NCBI GenBank assembly: GCA_037447125.1
Contig: JBBIHG010000003.1
Coordinates: forward strand, 1-64,000
DNA: 64,000 nucleotides
Reading direction: 5' to 3'
Source: UBA2029 sp037447125
GTDB taxonomy: Bacteria > Chloroflexota > Anaerolineae > Aggregatilineales > Aggregatilineaceae
Part shown: piece by piece, positions 10,901-18,191 of the stretch
Layout of the letters: every line of letters starts with the position of its first letter
How positions within the stretch are numbered: the stretch's first letter is position 1
Program-made: the position numbers and the translations under genes
Notes under the pieces: model-generated
Told to the model about the DNA's origin: nothing
The model's input: only the letters and a program-made list of their open reading frames with translations
Database searches by the model: none

Positions 10901-11205
10901 TCGGCGCCGAGGAAGGGCGCGGAGCGCGCGTGGGCCGCCGCGCCAGCCAGCCGCCCGCCCAGCAGGCGGCGCTGTGGGATACGGAAGAGATCAGCGACGC
11001 GGACGGCGACGGCGAGGACGATCTGTACGACCAGGCGGTTGAGCTGGTGCAGAGCCTGCGCAAGGCGTCCATCTCGCTGCTGCAGCGCCAGTTGCGCATC
11101 GGCTACACGCGCGCGGCGCGGCTGATTGACCGCATGGAGGAGGATGGCATCATCGGCCCGGCGCAGGAGGGCAGCAAGCCCCGCGAGGTGATCAAGTACG
11201 ATTGA
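4971..11205 (+). CDS. ftsK: giant FtsK/SpoIIIE-type DNA translocase with repeat linkers (assembly gaps inside)
   Basis: One gene broken only by two 100-N placeholders. The reading frame is 0 before 5627, 2 from 5727 to 8354 and 1 after 8454, and the same repeat peptide continues across each gap. Order: a long charged cytoplasmic N-tail with 28-residue repeats (84 bp; DPRALGGADRERG); four membrane helices at about 6535-7050; a Pro/Glu/Arg-rich linker with 36- or 39-residue repeats (108 or 117 bp; AEEIAESGAEPKAAGSPGER); then the alpha/beta motor with Walker A GTTGSGKS at 10177-10200 and Walker B VVVIDE near 10480. A gamma winged helix (about 11020-11190) recognises orienting DNA sequences. Family role: hexameric pump clearing DNA from the division septum. 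The roughly 2,080-residue length is far above the usual 750-1,300. Confidence 0.9.
5427..5990 (+). repeat. 84-bp in-frame tandem repeats in ftsK N-tail, interrupted by N run 5627-5726
   Basis: Identical landmarks at 5511 and 5595 give an 84-bp period, and copies resume after the gap (landmark at 5750). Each unit encodes 28 residues rich in Arg and Asp. About two and a half copies are visible before the gap and more than three after. If the array is regular, the true gap is 29 bp plus a multiple of 84 bp. Confidence 0.9.
8084..8830 (+). repeat. 108/117-bp in-frame tandem repeats in ftsK linker, interrupted by N run 8355-8454
   Basis: The phrase encoding AESGAEPKAAGSP starts at 8084, 8201, 8309, then 8455, 8563 (variant), 8680 and 8788. 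Spacings are 117, 108, gap, 108, 117 and 108 bp. All are multiples of three and so preserve the frame. A regular array implies a true gap of 62 bp plus a multiple of 108 bp. Confidence 0.9.
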
Positions 11206-11320
11206 GTGGTCAGTCGGGAGTCATGGGTCTGGAGTTCGGGGACTGGTGCCAGATTCCAGACTCGTAATCTCCTATCATGTAACCGCAGGCGTTTCCCATC
11301 AGGTTGAACTGAGAACCAGG

Positions 11321-12211
11321 ATGAGCATTCCTCAACCCTTTCCGTACCAGGGAAGCAAAAGGAAGATCGCGGATACCATCATCGCGCAGCTTCCCGATGA
11401 TGTGAATACTCTGATTGAGCCTTTCGCTGGTTCAGCGGCCATCTCGGTGGCGGCAGCGACCAAAGCGAAGGCTCAGCATTTCGTGCTCAACGACGTGAAC
11501 GCTCCCCTGATGGCCCTTTGGAACGAGATCATCAACCAGCCTGATTGGCTGGCTACTCAGTACGAGCACCTGTGGACTGCCCAGAGAGGCCGGGAGAAAG
11601 AATACTACTTCACCATCAGAGATGAGTTCAACCGGACTCACCAGCCCCACCATCTACTCTATTTGCTCGCCAGGTGTGTGAAAGCATCCATTCGCTACAA
11701 CACGGATGGCGATTTCAACCAAGGCCCGGACAACAGAAGAAGAGGCATGCATCCTGTTACCATGCGCCGGAACATTCTGGCTACCTCGCAACTTCTGAAA
11801 GGCAAGACAACCGTTCACGCGCTTGACTATCGGGAAATCATCTACGAAGCGCGCCCTCTCGATGTGATTTACATGGATCCGCCTTATCAAGGGGTGTGCA
11901 AGAAACAAGACCCGCGTTATCTGCAAAGCCTGTCGTTCGAGTCGTTTGTCGCCTCTCTGCACGCGCTCAATCTAAGAAATATATCCTACATTGTCAGCTA
12001 CGACGGGCGAACAGGCACCAAAACCTATGGTGAGACGCTCCCCAAATCGCTTGATTTGAGGCACCTTGAGATCGAAGTGGGGAGATCGTCCCAAGAGACG
12101 CTTCTGGGACGCAACAAGATAACCTTTGAGTCTTTGTACCTGTCTCCGGCCCTGTGTGCCCGTCTCGAAGGCCGGCCCACCCCTTTGCGCCAGATGGCGC
12201 TATGGGCTTGA
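11321..12211 (+). CDS. Dam-like (D12 class) adenine-specific DNA methyltransferase
   Basis: A 296-residue N6-adenine methylase. The N-terminal SAM-binding motif YQGSKRK (9-15) with EPFAGSAA (33-40) and the catalytic DPPY (186-189) are in the order of the alpha/D12 class. The frame is open from 11246, but the Met at 11321 directly precedes the conserved N-terminus. The HNH nuclease gene begins four bases after its stop, so the two are probably one restriction-modification operon. Base composition is lower in GC than ftsK upstream, a sign of transfer. Target sequence cannot be read from the protein. Confidence 0.9.
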   Translation: MSIPQPFPYQGSKRKIADTIIAQLPDDVNTLIEPFAGSAAISVAAATKAKAQHFVLNDVNAPLMALWNEIINQPDWLATQYEHLWTAQRGREKEYYFTIRDEFNRTHQPHHLLYLLARCVKASIRYNTDGDFNQGPDNRRRGMHPVTMRRNILATSQLLKGKTTVHALDYREIIYEARPLDVIYMDPPYQGVCKKQDPRYLQSLSFESFVASLHALNLRNISYIVSYDGRTGTKTYGETLPKSLDLRHLEIEVGRSSQETLLGRNKITFESLYLSPALCARLEGRPTPLRQMALWA

Positions 12212-12215
12212 GAGC

Positions 12216-13088
12216 ATGACCGCACAAGACCTTCCCTCAGAGTTTCTGGAATTCTTGAGCAGCATCAGTAGCAAGCGCCCGCGCACTGTCATCGAGCATA
12301 TTCTCAGGCACGGCTACATAACCACCGAAGAACTCAAAGAACGCTATGGCTATAACCATCCCCCACGAGCCGCTCGTGATGTCCGCGAACAGGGAGTCCC
12401 GCTGGTCACCTTTCGGGTCGTGGGGAGTGATGGGCGGCAAATCGCCGCTTATCGGCTTGGCGATCCCGCTGAAGCCAGAATGGATAAGCTTGGCGGACGC
12501 AAGAACATTCCCAAACACCTCAAGAAGGAGCTTGTGACGATCAGTGGCTCCCAGTGTGCCATCTGCCTTGAAGACTACGCGGCCAGTTATCTTCAGGTTG
12601 ACCATCGCATTCCGTACCAAGTCAGTGGGGAGCAGAGTTCTACACGTCTTGTTGACGACTACATGTTGCTCTGTGGGTCATGCAATCGGGCGAAATCGTG
12701 GGTCTGTGAGCACTGTGAGAACTGGCAAACCCTGAAGTCGCGTGAAGTCTGTGCGTCCTGCTATTGGGCATACCCGGACTCATATGACCATGTGGCGATG
12801 CGACCTATCCGCAGACTGGAAATTGTGTGGTCACAAGGCGAAGAGCTGACCTTCGACGAACTTAAGAGACGCGCCGAACTCTGCGAAGAAACCTTGCAGC
12901 AGTACATCAAGGCTGTTCTGGCTCGCCATCTAGGGCACGAGCAACGCACGAACGACCTGCAAGACCGGCCCTGGCCCCATGCGCCTGCTGCTGCGCGAAC
13001 CCTACGACACCGGCGCGCGCGCGTGGCCCAGTTCGACTGGACGCACGCGGCCCCGCAGTGCGACGCGGCGCTGCTCAGCGGACGATGA
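12216..13088 (+). CDS. HNH endonuclease, probable type II restriction enzyme
   Basis: A 290-residue protein. Residues 20-60 resemble a winged helix (HGYITTEELKERYG). An HNH core follows: CAIC (114-117), VDHRIP with His130, CGSC (153-156), Asn157, then CEHC (164-167) and CASC (179-182), so it should bind two zinc ions. It is partner to the methylase just upstream. From about residue 248 (base 12960) composition switches abruptly to very high GC and the peptide becomes Ala/Arg-rich. This tail looks like read-through into older flanking DNA rather than native protein. It overlaps the convergent transporter gene by 14 bases. Confidence 0.8.
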   Translation: MTAQDLPSEFLEFLSSISSKRPRTVIEHILRHGYITTEELKERYGYNHPPRAARDVREQGVPLVTFRVVGSDGRQIAAYRLGDPAEARMDKLGGRKNIPKHLKKELVTISGSQCAICLEDYAASYLQVDHRIPYQVSGEQSSTRLVDDYMLLCGSCNRAKSWVCEHCENWQTLKSREVCASCYWAYPDSYDHVAMRPIRRLEIVWSQGEELTFDELKRRAELCEETLQQYIKAVLARHLGHEQRTNDLQDRPWPHAPAAARTLRHRRARVAQFDWTHAAPQCDAALLSGR

Positions 13089-13512
13089 GCCACACGCCGA
13101 CGAACAGCACGACGATGCCGATCAGGCGTTGCGCGTCGAGGTGATGGACTTCGGTGCCCAGCAGCCCGAAGTGATCGAGCACCACGCCCAGGACGAGCTG
13201 CCCGGCGACGATGAGCGTCACCGTCGGCGCGACGCCGACGCGCGGGATGGTGTAGCTGACCGCGCTGAGGATGACCAGCCCCATCAGCCCCACCCCCAGT
13301 GTGTACCAGGGCACGCTGCGAAACTCGCCCAGGCGACCACCGCCACGCAGCAGCAACGGCACGGTCACGGCCAGCGCTCCGCCAATGTGCACGATGAAGA
13401 TGCTCTCCAGCAGCCCCAGCCGCTGCGTCATCAGGCTGGCCAGCGGTCCCTGCAAGCCCACCGCCAGCCCGCCCAGCAACCCCAACAACACCACAATCAC
13501 CAGTGTCGGCAT
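13075..13512 (-). CDS. YdcZ-type (DUF606/DMT) small membrane transporter
   Basis: A 145-residue protein with about five hydrophobic helices, matching the single-domain half-transporter size of the YdcZ branch of the drug/metabolite transporter superfamily. Motifs include VAPTVTLIVAGQLVLGVVLD near residues 85-105. These proteins usually work as dimers; the substrate is unknown. I chose the Met at 13512 because it starts the first helix; the upstream extension is charged and lacks a ribosome site. It follows the exonuclease gene by five bases and is probably co-transcribed with it. Confidence 0.8.
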   Translation of the reverse strand: MPTLVIVVLLGLLGGLAVGLQGPLASLMTQRLGLLESIFIVHIGGALAVTVPLLLRGGGRLGEFRSVPWYTLGVGLMGLVILSAVSYTIPRVGVAPTVTLIVAGQLVLGVVLDHFGLLGTEVHHLDAQRLIGIVVLFVGVWLIVR

Positions 13513-13517
13513 AATGA

Positions 13518-14108
13518 CTACACTTCTCCAGCATACAACCCGGCTAATCGTTGGACGAGACGAAGAGTCATCTGCGCGTCGCCGAGGGCGCTGTGTGTGC
13601 CTGCCGGGGCGACGCCCACCATCGCGCAGGCCGCGCTGAGTTTCTGCCAGGCGAACGACTGGCGTGCGCGGTTCCACTGGCCATGGTACTCAGCAAAACG
13701 CAGCATGGCGCAGTGCCAGGGCGCTGCCGGGAATCGCTCCAGTTGGTAGGCCGCGCAGGTCTGGTTGAGCATCCGGCGGTCGAAATCGGCATTGTAGGCG
13801 ACGATGGTCCGCTCCTTGAGCACGGCGGTCAGTTCGGTGTAGACCTCCGGGAAGGCCGGCGCGTCCCTGACCATGTCCGCCGTGATGCCGTGCACGCGGC
13901 TGGCGTCCGGCAGAATAGGCACCGTGGGCCGGACCAGGCGCACCAGTAGCGGCTCTCCCGTCTCGTCAATGACGGCGACCTGCACGATCTGGTCGCGCTG
14001 GCCCAGGCCGGTCGTCTCGGTATCCAGCACGACCAGCGGCTCCTGAAGCACCTCGTAAGCCCAGCGCAGCGCGCGGGCGCGGTAATCGGCCAATGCTCCG
14101 CGATCCAT
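13518..14108 (-). CDS. DEDDh 3'-5' exonuclease (DnaQ-like)
   Basis: A 196-residue exonuclease of the DnaQ/RNase T superfamily. ExoI motif DTETTG (residues 29-34) supplies two metal ligands, AYNADFD near 103-109 is ExoII, and HSALGDA (about 171-177) is ExoIII with the catalytic His and Asp. It could be a polymerase III epsilon-like proofreader or a stand-alone repair exonuclease. GGAGAG lies before the ATG. It is 18 bases downstream of the PcrA-like helicase, suggesting a joint DNA-repair operon. Confidence 0.9.
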   Translation of the reverse strand: MDRGALADYRARALRWAYEVLQEPLVVLDTETTGLGQRDQIVQVAVIDETGEPLLVRLVRPTVPILPDASRVHGITADMVRDAPAFPEVYTELTAVLKERTIVAYNADFDRRMLNQTCAAYQLERFPAAPWHCAMLRFAEYHGQWNRARQSFAWQKLSAACAMVGVAPAGTHSALGDAQMTLRLVQRLAGLYAGEV

Positions 14109-14126
14109 AGCCTGCTCTCCTGCTGC

Positions 14127-16379
14127 TCACATATCCATGGGCTTAAGGAAATCGGCGACGATGGTCTTCTGCCCGACGCCGCCGGGGAAGAGCACGTCCA
14201 CCTGTTCCAGGTCGCCGCTGGCCCGCGCGCTGATGACCACGCCCTCACCGTAGCGGACATGCCAGACCAGGTCGCCGCCCTTGAAACGCGCTGCCGGCGC
14301 GGGGCGCGCGGCCTTCTCGCGCGGGCGATCTTCGACGCTCGCGCCCCGGTCCCAGCGAATGAGCGCCTGGAAGCTGTCGCGGGCCAGGTCGGCCTGCAGG
14401 CGCAGGCTAAGCGGCGAGCCTTCGCGCGCGCTTTCGGGGATGTCGTACAGGAAGCGCGAGGGCAGGTTGGCCCGGCTGTCGCCGTAGAGCGAGCGGATGG
14501 AGGCGAAGACCAGGTACAGCCGCTGCTCGGCGCGGGTGATGCCCACATAGAGCAGGCGGCGCTCCTCCTCGACAGCGCGGCGGGCTTCGTCCTTCTCCTC
14601 CGTTGAGGCAGCCGGATTGCGCTCCGGGCCAATCGAGCGGGCGTGGGGCAGGATGTTCTCCTCCAGCCCGACGATGAACACCACCGGGAACTCCAGCCCT
14701 TTGGCCGAGTGCAGGGTCATCAGGCTGGGGCGGTTCTCGTCGTCGTCGCGCGTGTCCACGTCGGAGACGAGCGACACTTCCTCCAGGAAGGTCGCCAGCG
14801 GCAGCCCGGCGTACTGTTCGGCATAGCCGCGCAGCTCCAGCACGTTCTCGATGCGGCTCTCGCCCTGCTCGGTGCGGTCGTCGAGATAGCTGAGGTAGCC
14901 GGTGTCGTTGAGCACGCGGGTCATCAGCTCGTCGGGGGCAAGCCGGTCTTTGAGCGCGCGCCACTCGGCCACCTGCGCGGCGAAGGCGGACAGCAGGTTG
15001 CGCGCCCGCCCGCTGAAGGGGCTGTCCATCTGCGCGTCGGGCAGCAGCATGAGCGCCTGCGGCGCGGTCGTGCCTAGCTGCTGCGCCCAGGTGTCGAGCG
15101 TCTCCAGCGTTTTGGTGCCGATGCCGCGCGTGGGCACGTTGATGATGCGCTGCAGGCTGATATTGTCGTCCGGGTTGTGGATCAGGCGCAGGTAGGCGAT
15201 CACGTCCTTGATCTCTTTGCGTCCGAAGAAAGCCGTGGCGCCGACGACGCGGTAGGGCATGTTCGCCCGGCGGAAGCCCTCTTCCAGCGCGCGGGACTGG
15301 GCGTTGGTGCGGTACATGATGGCGAAGTCGCCCGGCGCGTACTCGCCGCTGGCGACCAGCTCGGCGATGGTCTCCACCACGAAGCGGGCCTCGTCGTCCT
15401 CGTTGTACGCCTCGTAGACATAGGCCAGCGGCCCCTGCTTGCGCGCGCTGAAGAGGGCCTTGCGCGCGCGGTCGGTGTTCTGGTCAATGACACCCATCGC
15501 CGCGTCGAGGATTGCCTGGTGCGAGCGATAGTTCTGCTCCAGCAGGATCACCTGGGCGTCCGGGTAATCTTCGCGAAAGCGCAGCACGTTGCGGTAGTCC
15601 GCGCCGCGAAAGGCGTAGATGCTCTGGTCCGGGTCGCCAACGGCGAACAAGTTACGCCGCTCGCCGGCCAGCAGGCGCACCAGCACGTACTGGGCCATGT
15701 TCGTGTCCTGGAACTCGTCCACCAGGATGTGCTGGTAGCGCCCCCGGTAGCGGGCCAGCACGTCGGGCTGGTCGCGGAAGAGCAGGACGGTGTGCATGAG
15801 CAGATCGTCGAAGTCGCGGGCGTTGTTCTCGCGCAGCAGCTCCTCGTAGCGCAGGTAGGCGCGGCGCACCTTCTCGTCGCTGTAGTCGCGCGGCTGGTAC
15901 TCGCCCGGCCCGATCAACTCGTTCTTGGCCGCCGAGACGCCATTGAGCAGGGCGCGCGGCGTCACTTTCTTGGGGTCGAAATTCAGCTCGGCGATGACCT
16001 GGCGCATGATGCTGAGCTGGTCGTCGGTGTCGAAGATCACATAGTCGCGGCTGAGCGGTGTGTAGTCCGCCTCCATACGCAGGAGGCGCGCGCAGACGGA
16101 ATGGAAGGTGCCGATGCTCAGCCCATCCAACTGGCCGGAGCCGCCGAGCAGCCCGACGACGCGGTTTTCCATCTCGCGGGCGGCCTTGTTGGTGAAGGTC
16201 ACGGCGACGATGTGCCAGGCGCGCACGCCCCGCTCCTGGACCAGGTAGGCGATGCGGTGGGTGAGGACGCGCGTCTTGCCGCTGCCTGGCCCGGCCAGCA
16301 CGAGCACAGGGCCATCGCCCGCGCTCACCGCCTGGCGCTGCTGGGGATTCATGCCGCTGAGAATCTTCGAGGACGTCAC
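14127..16379 (-). CDS. pcrA: UvrD/PcrA superfamily 1 DNA helicase
   Basis: A 750-residue 3'-5' helicase. The Walker A GPGSGKTRV (about 31-39), the DEFQDTN motif (Walker B), GDPDQSIYAFRGAD (motif III), QNYRS (motif IV), TLHSAKGLEF (motif V) and VGITRAEQRLYL (motif VI) are all intact. The C-terminus has the small Tudor-like domain found in PcrA (VWHVRYGEGVV). The start is GTG, supported by AGGAG eight bases upstream. The family works in nucleotide-excision repair and in removing proteins from DNA. Length matches PcrA. A -10-like TACAAT lies on the minus strand at 16413-16418. Confidence 0.96.
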   Translation of the reverse strand: MTSSKILSGMNPQQRQAVSAGDGPVLVLAGPGSGKTRVLTHRIAYLVQERGVRAWHIVAVTFTNKAAREMENRVVGLLGGSGQLDGLSIGTFHSVCARLLRMEADYTPLSRDYVIFDTDDQLSIMRQVIAELNFDPKKVTPRALLNGVSAAKNELIGPGEYQPRDYSDEKVRRAYLRYEELLRENNARDFDDLLMHTVLLFRDQPDVLARYRGRYQHILVDEFQDTNMAQYVLVRLLAGERRNLFAVGDPDQSIYAFRGADYRNVLRFREDYPDAQVILLEQNYRSHQAILDAAMGVIDQNTDRARKALFSARKQGPLAYVYEAYNEDDEARFVVETIAELVASGEYAPGDFAIMYRTNAQSRALEEGFRRANMPYRVVGATAFFGRKEIKDVIAYLRLIHNPDDNISLQRIINVPTRGIGTKTLETLDTWAQQLGTTAPQALMLLPDAQMDSPFSGRARNLLSAFAAQVAEWRALKDRLAPDELMTRVLNDTGYLSYLDDRTEQGESRIENVLELRGYAEQYAGLPLATFLEEVSLVSDVDTRDDDENRPSLMTLHSAKGLEFPVVFIVGLEENILPHARSIGPERNPAASTEEKDEARRAVEEERRLLYVGITRAEQRLYLVFASIRSLYGDSRANLPSRFLYDIPESAREGSPLSLRLQADLARDSFQALIRWDRGASVEDRPREKAARPAPAARFKGGDLVWHVRYGEGVVISARASGDLEQVDVLFPGGVGQKTIVADFLKPMDM

Positions 16380-16598
16380 CCGGCCCGCTCCTATGTTCTA
16401 CTCGCCGCGGCTATTGTAGCTGGGGACAGAGGCGGTTGCCAGCCAGAATCGGCCTGGGCGTGCGTGCCAGGGTTGTTACCAAATCGCTTGCCGCAGGGGC
16501 ACTGACCTCATCCCCAGCCTTGCTGCGCCCGGCTTGCCCCCTCTCCATGACGTGGCTGAGGGGGCGGCGAGGCCCGCGTCAGTGGGCCGAGCGGGGGT

Positions 16599-16628
16599 GT
16601 AGGGGCGGGTTTCGAAACCCGCCCCTAC
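16599..16628. repeat. perfect 30-bp palindrome, copy 1
   Basis: The arm GTAGGGGCGGGTTTC is followed directly by its exact reverse complement, with TTCGAA at the centre. An identical copy lies at 48659-48688. Both are in intergenic DNA, so this is a dispersed REP-like element. Confidence 0.9.
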
Positions 16629-16795
16629 CGGGCGCAGCAGGGCAGCGCCCCTACGTGCCCGGCGCGGTATCCGCGATTATGAAGAAGGGAAGCGTATTGC
16701 AGCTAAGTCCCCTCTCCGCGTGTGGAGAGAGGATTTAGGGGTGAGGTGAGCCCGCCCATCCGGGCCTGGGCAAGTGGTGAGCAGCCGCTAACCAA

Positions 16796-16830
16796 GAGAC
16801 TCCGAAAGTCTGCGCGTCTTCCGGAGTCTC
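16796..16830 (-). terminator. hairpin terminator after the mini-protein gene
   Basis: AGACTCCG pairs with CGGAGTCT (outer arms of a 12-base stem with one mismatch). On the minus strand it lies 14 bases beyond the stop of the 52-residue protein and is followed by TCTCTTGGTT, a weak T-rich stretch. Confidence 0.4.
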
Positions 16831-16843
16831 CTGACTCCTCACA

Positions 16844-17002
16844 TCACTGCCTGGTCTCGGCCAGATGGCGCTGGTACGCCTTCCAGCCGGGGCACCAGCC
16901 GGTGTGCCAGCGCCACAGGCGCGCCCACCACTTGTTGGGGTTTGCTTCGGCGCGGCGGCGCAGTCCGCACGTCTCGCAGCGGAACTTCTTCGCTTCGGCC
17001 AT
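16844..17002 (-). CDS. 52-residue Cys/Trp-rich mini-protein (zinc-ribbon-like)
   Basis: A short gene of 52 codons. The protein begins MAEAKKFRCETCGLRRRAEA and continues with NPNKWWARLWRWHTGWCPGW. It has a CxxC knuckle at residues 9-12, a third Cys at 37, a His at 34 and five Trp. GAGGAG eight bases before the ATG is an excellent ribosome site, and a hairpin follows the stop. It may bind zinc with one half of a ribbon, or dimerise to do so. Function is unknown. It lies between the helicase and NmrA-like genes, on the same strand as both. Confidence 0.7.
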   Translation of the reverse strand: MAEAKKFRCETCGLRRRAEANPNKWWARLWRWHTGWCPGWKAYQRHLAETRQ

Positions 17003-17100
17003 TGGTTGGTCTCCTCAATCCCGACTACTATCCAACAGCCTACTCCTGATCCTCGAGGGCGTCGCGTGGCGATCATCACCGCTCGCCGCGCCGAGAGGCA

Positions 17101-17970
17101 CTATGCGTCTGGCTGCCAGACGTGCGCGTAATCCTGGGCGAACTGCTTGAAGGGGATCGAAGGGCGGCCCAACACGCGCGACACGTCGGGGACGGTCGAG
17201 GAATACGCCCCCTGGCGCATAAGCTGGTAGACGATGCGCCACCACTTGGCCACCTGGCGATCCACGCCGGCAGCGCGCAAAGCCTGCGCCGCCTCATGAT
17301 CGCTGATCGGCTCGTAGACGATCGGGCGGCCCAGCACTTTGCTCAACAGTGCCGCCTGCTCGCGCGCGCTGAGCAGGTGCTCGCCCAGCGAATAGACCCA
17401 GTTGCGGTGCCCGTCTTCGGTCAGGACGACGACGGCGACCTCGGCCACGTCGCGCAGGTCTACGCTGCTGATCTGCGCCTCGCCGAGCGGCAGGCGCAGT
17501 ACCCCCCGGCGAATGCCCTCGCGCAGCGAGTCATCGGTGACGAAGTTCTGGAAGAACCAGCCAGAGCGCAGGATGGTGTAGTCCACGCCGGACTGCATGA
17601 GGTACTGCTCGACCACCCACTGCGAGGAGAGGTAGATTTTATCCGTGCCCATCGCCGAGATGAAGACGATGTGCTCCACCCCGGCCTGGCGCGCGTAGGC
17701 GATCAGGCGGGCGATCTGCCCCTCCTGCGACTCGAAATCGCCGGGCGGCATGACCAGCAGCAGCCGGTCGGCGCTGTCGAAAACCGCCGGGTACGTCGCC
17801 GGATCGCCATAGTCGAAGGCGGCGATCTCGGCGCTCCCCCAGTCCGGGGGCAGGGCCGCGCTCGCGTCGTCCGCCGCCGCCCGGACGCGCACCCCGCGCC
17901 CGGCCAGCCGCCGCACGACCTCGCCGCCCACGCGCCGCGAGGCTCCCGTGACCAAGATGATGCCGCTCAC
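17101..17970 (-). CDS. NmrA-like NAD(P)-dependent oxidoreductase / regulator
   Basis: A 289-residue atypical short-chain dehydrogenase. The N-terminal Rossmann motif is VTGASRRVGGEVVRRL (residues 7-22). A FISAMGT segment follows near residue 105, then TILRSGWFFQNFV near 135, which is typical of the NmrA/QOR2-like group. Members either reduce quinones or sense the NAD(P)H state. No catalytic Tyr-Lys pair in YxxxK spacing is evident, which favours an NmrA-type fold over a classical dehydrogenase. It stands alone. Confidence 0.85.
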   Translation of the reverse strand: MSGIILVTGASRRVGGEVVRRLAGRGVRVRAAADDASAALPPDWGSAEIAAFDYGDPATYPAVFDSADRLLLVMPPGDFESQEGQIARLIAYARQAGVEHIVFISAMGTDKIYLSSQWVVEQYLMQSGVDYTILRSGWFFQNFVTDDSLREGIRRGVLRLPLGEAQISSVDLRDVAEVAVVVLTEDGHRNWVYSLGEHLLSAREQAALLSKVLGRPIVYEPISDHEAAQALRAAGVDRQVAKWWRIVYQLMRQGAYSSTVPDVSRVLGRPSIPFKQFAQDYAHVWQPDA

Positions 17971-18029
17971 CCGATCCTGCCTCCCCTGGCAGTCCTGCGC
18001 TTAGCTCTCTGAGCGTGTTTGTTAAGTCG

Positions 18030-18090
18030 TTCCCCCCGCCCCTAACCGCTCCCCTTCCCTCATTTTGGGGGAAGGGGCTGGGGAATGGGA
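18030..18090. repeat. G/C-rich inverted repeat (CCCCTTCCC / GGGAAGGGG family)
   Basis: CCCCTTCCCTC pairs with GGGGGAAGGGG around a TTTT loop, flanked by C-rich and G-rich runs. It is the same family as the elements near 43964, 52375, 54110 and 56171. Confidence 0.6.
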
Positions 18091-18137
18091 GCTTTTACAG
18101 ACACACTCTCTGTCCTCATTCTACCGCAGGCCCAACG

Positions 18138-18169
18138 AAAAGGGCGATCCCTTCCCTGCGGATCGCCCC
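18138..18169 (-). terminator. intrinsic terminator of the nuo operon
   Basis: GGGCGATCC (18142-18150) pairs with GGATCGCCC (18160-18168). On the minus strand the stem is followed by TTTT. It lies just beyond the nuoN stop and ends the operon. Confidence 0.8.
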
Positions 18170-18191
18170 ACGAACTCACGAATAGGCCGCC

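Larger units (their letters stand above)
16380..16843. other. repeat-filled intergenic region
   Basis: No gene is supported. It contains G/C-rich inverted repeats (about 16506-16598 and 16700-16745), the 30-bp palindrome at 16599-16628 and a hairpin at 16796-16830. Confidence 0.6.

Noticed and set aside
13829..14632. 267-codon minus frame overlapping exonuclease and helicase
   Set aside because: Out-of-frame translation of two well-supported genes.
16436..16738. 100-codon frame between helicase and mini-protein
   Set aside because: It consists of dispersed repeats, including the palindrome, and encodes nothing recognisable.
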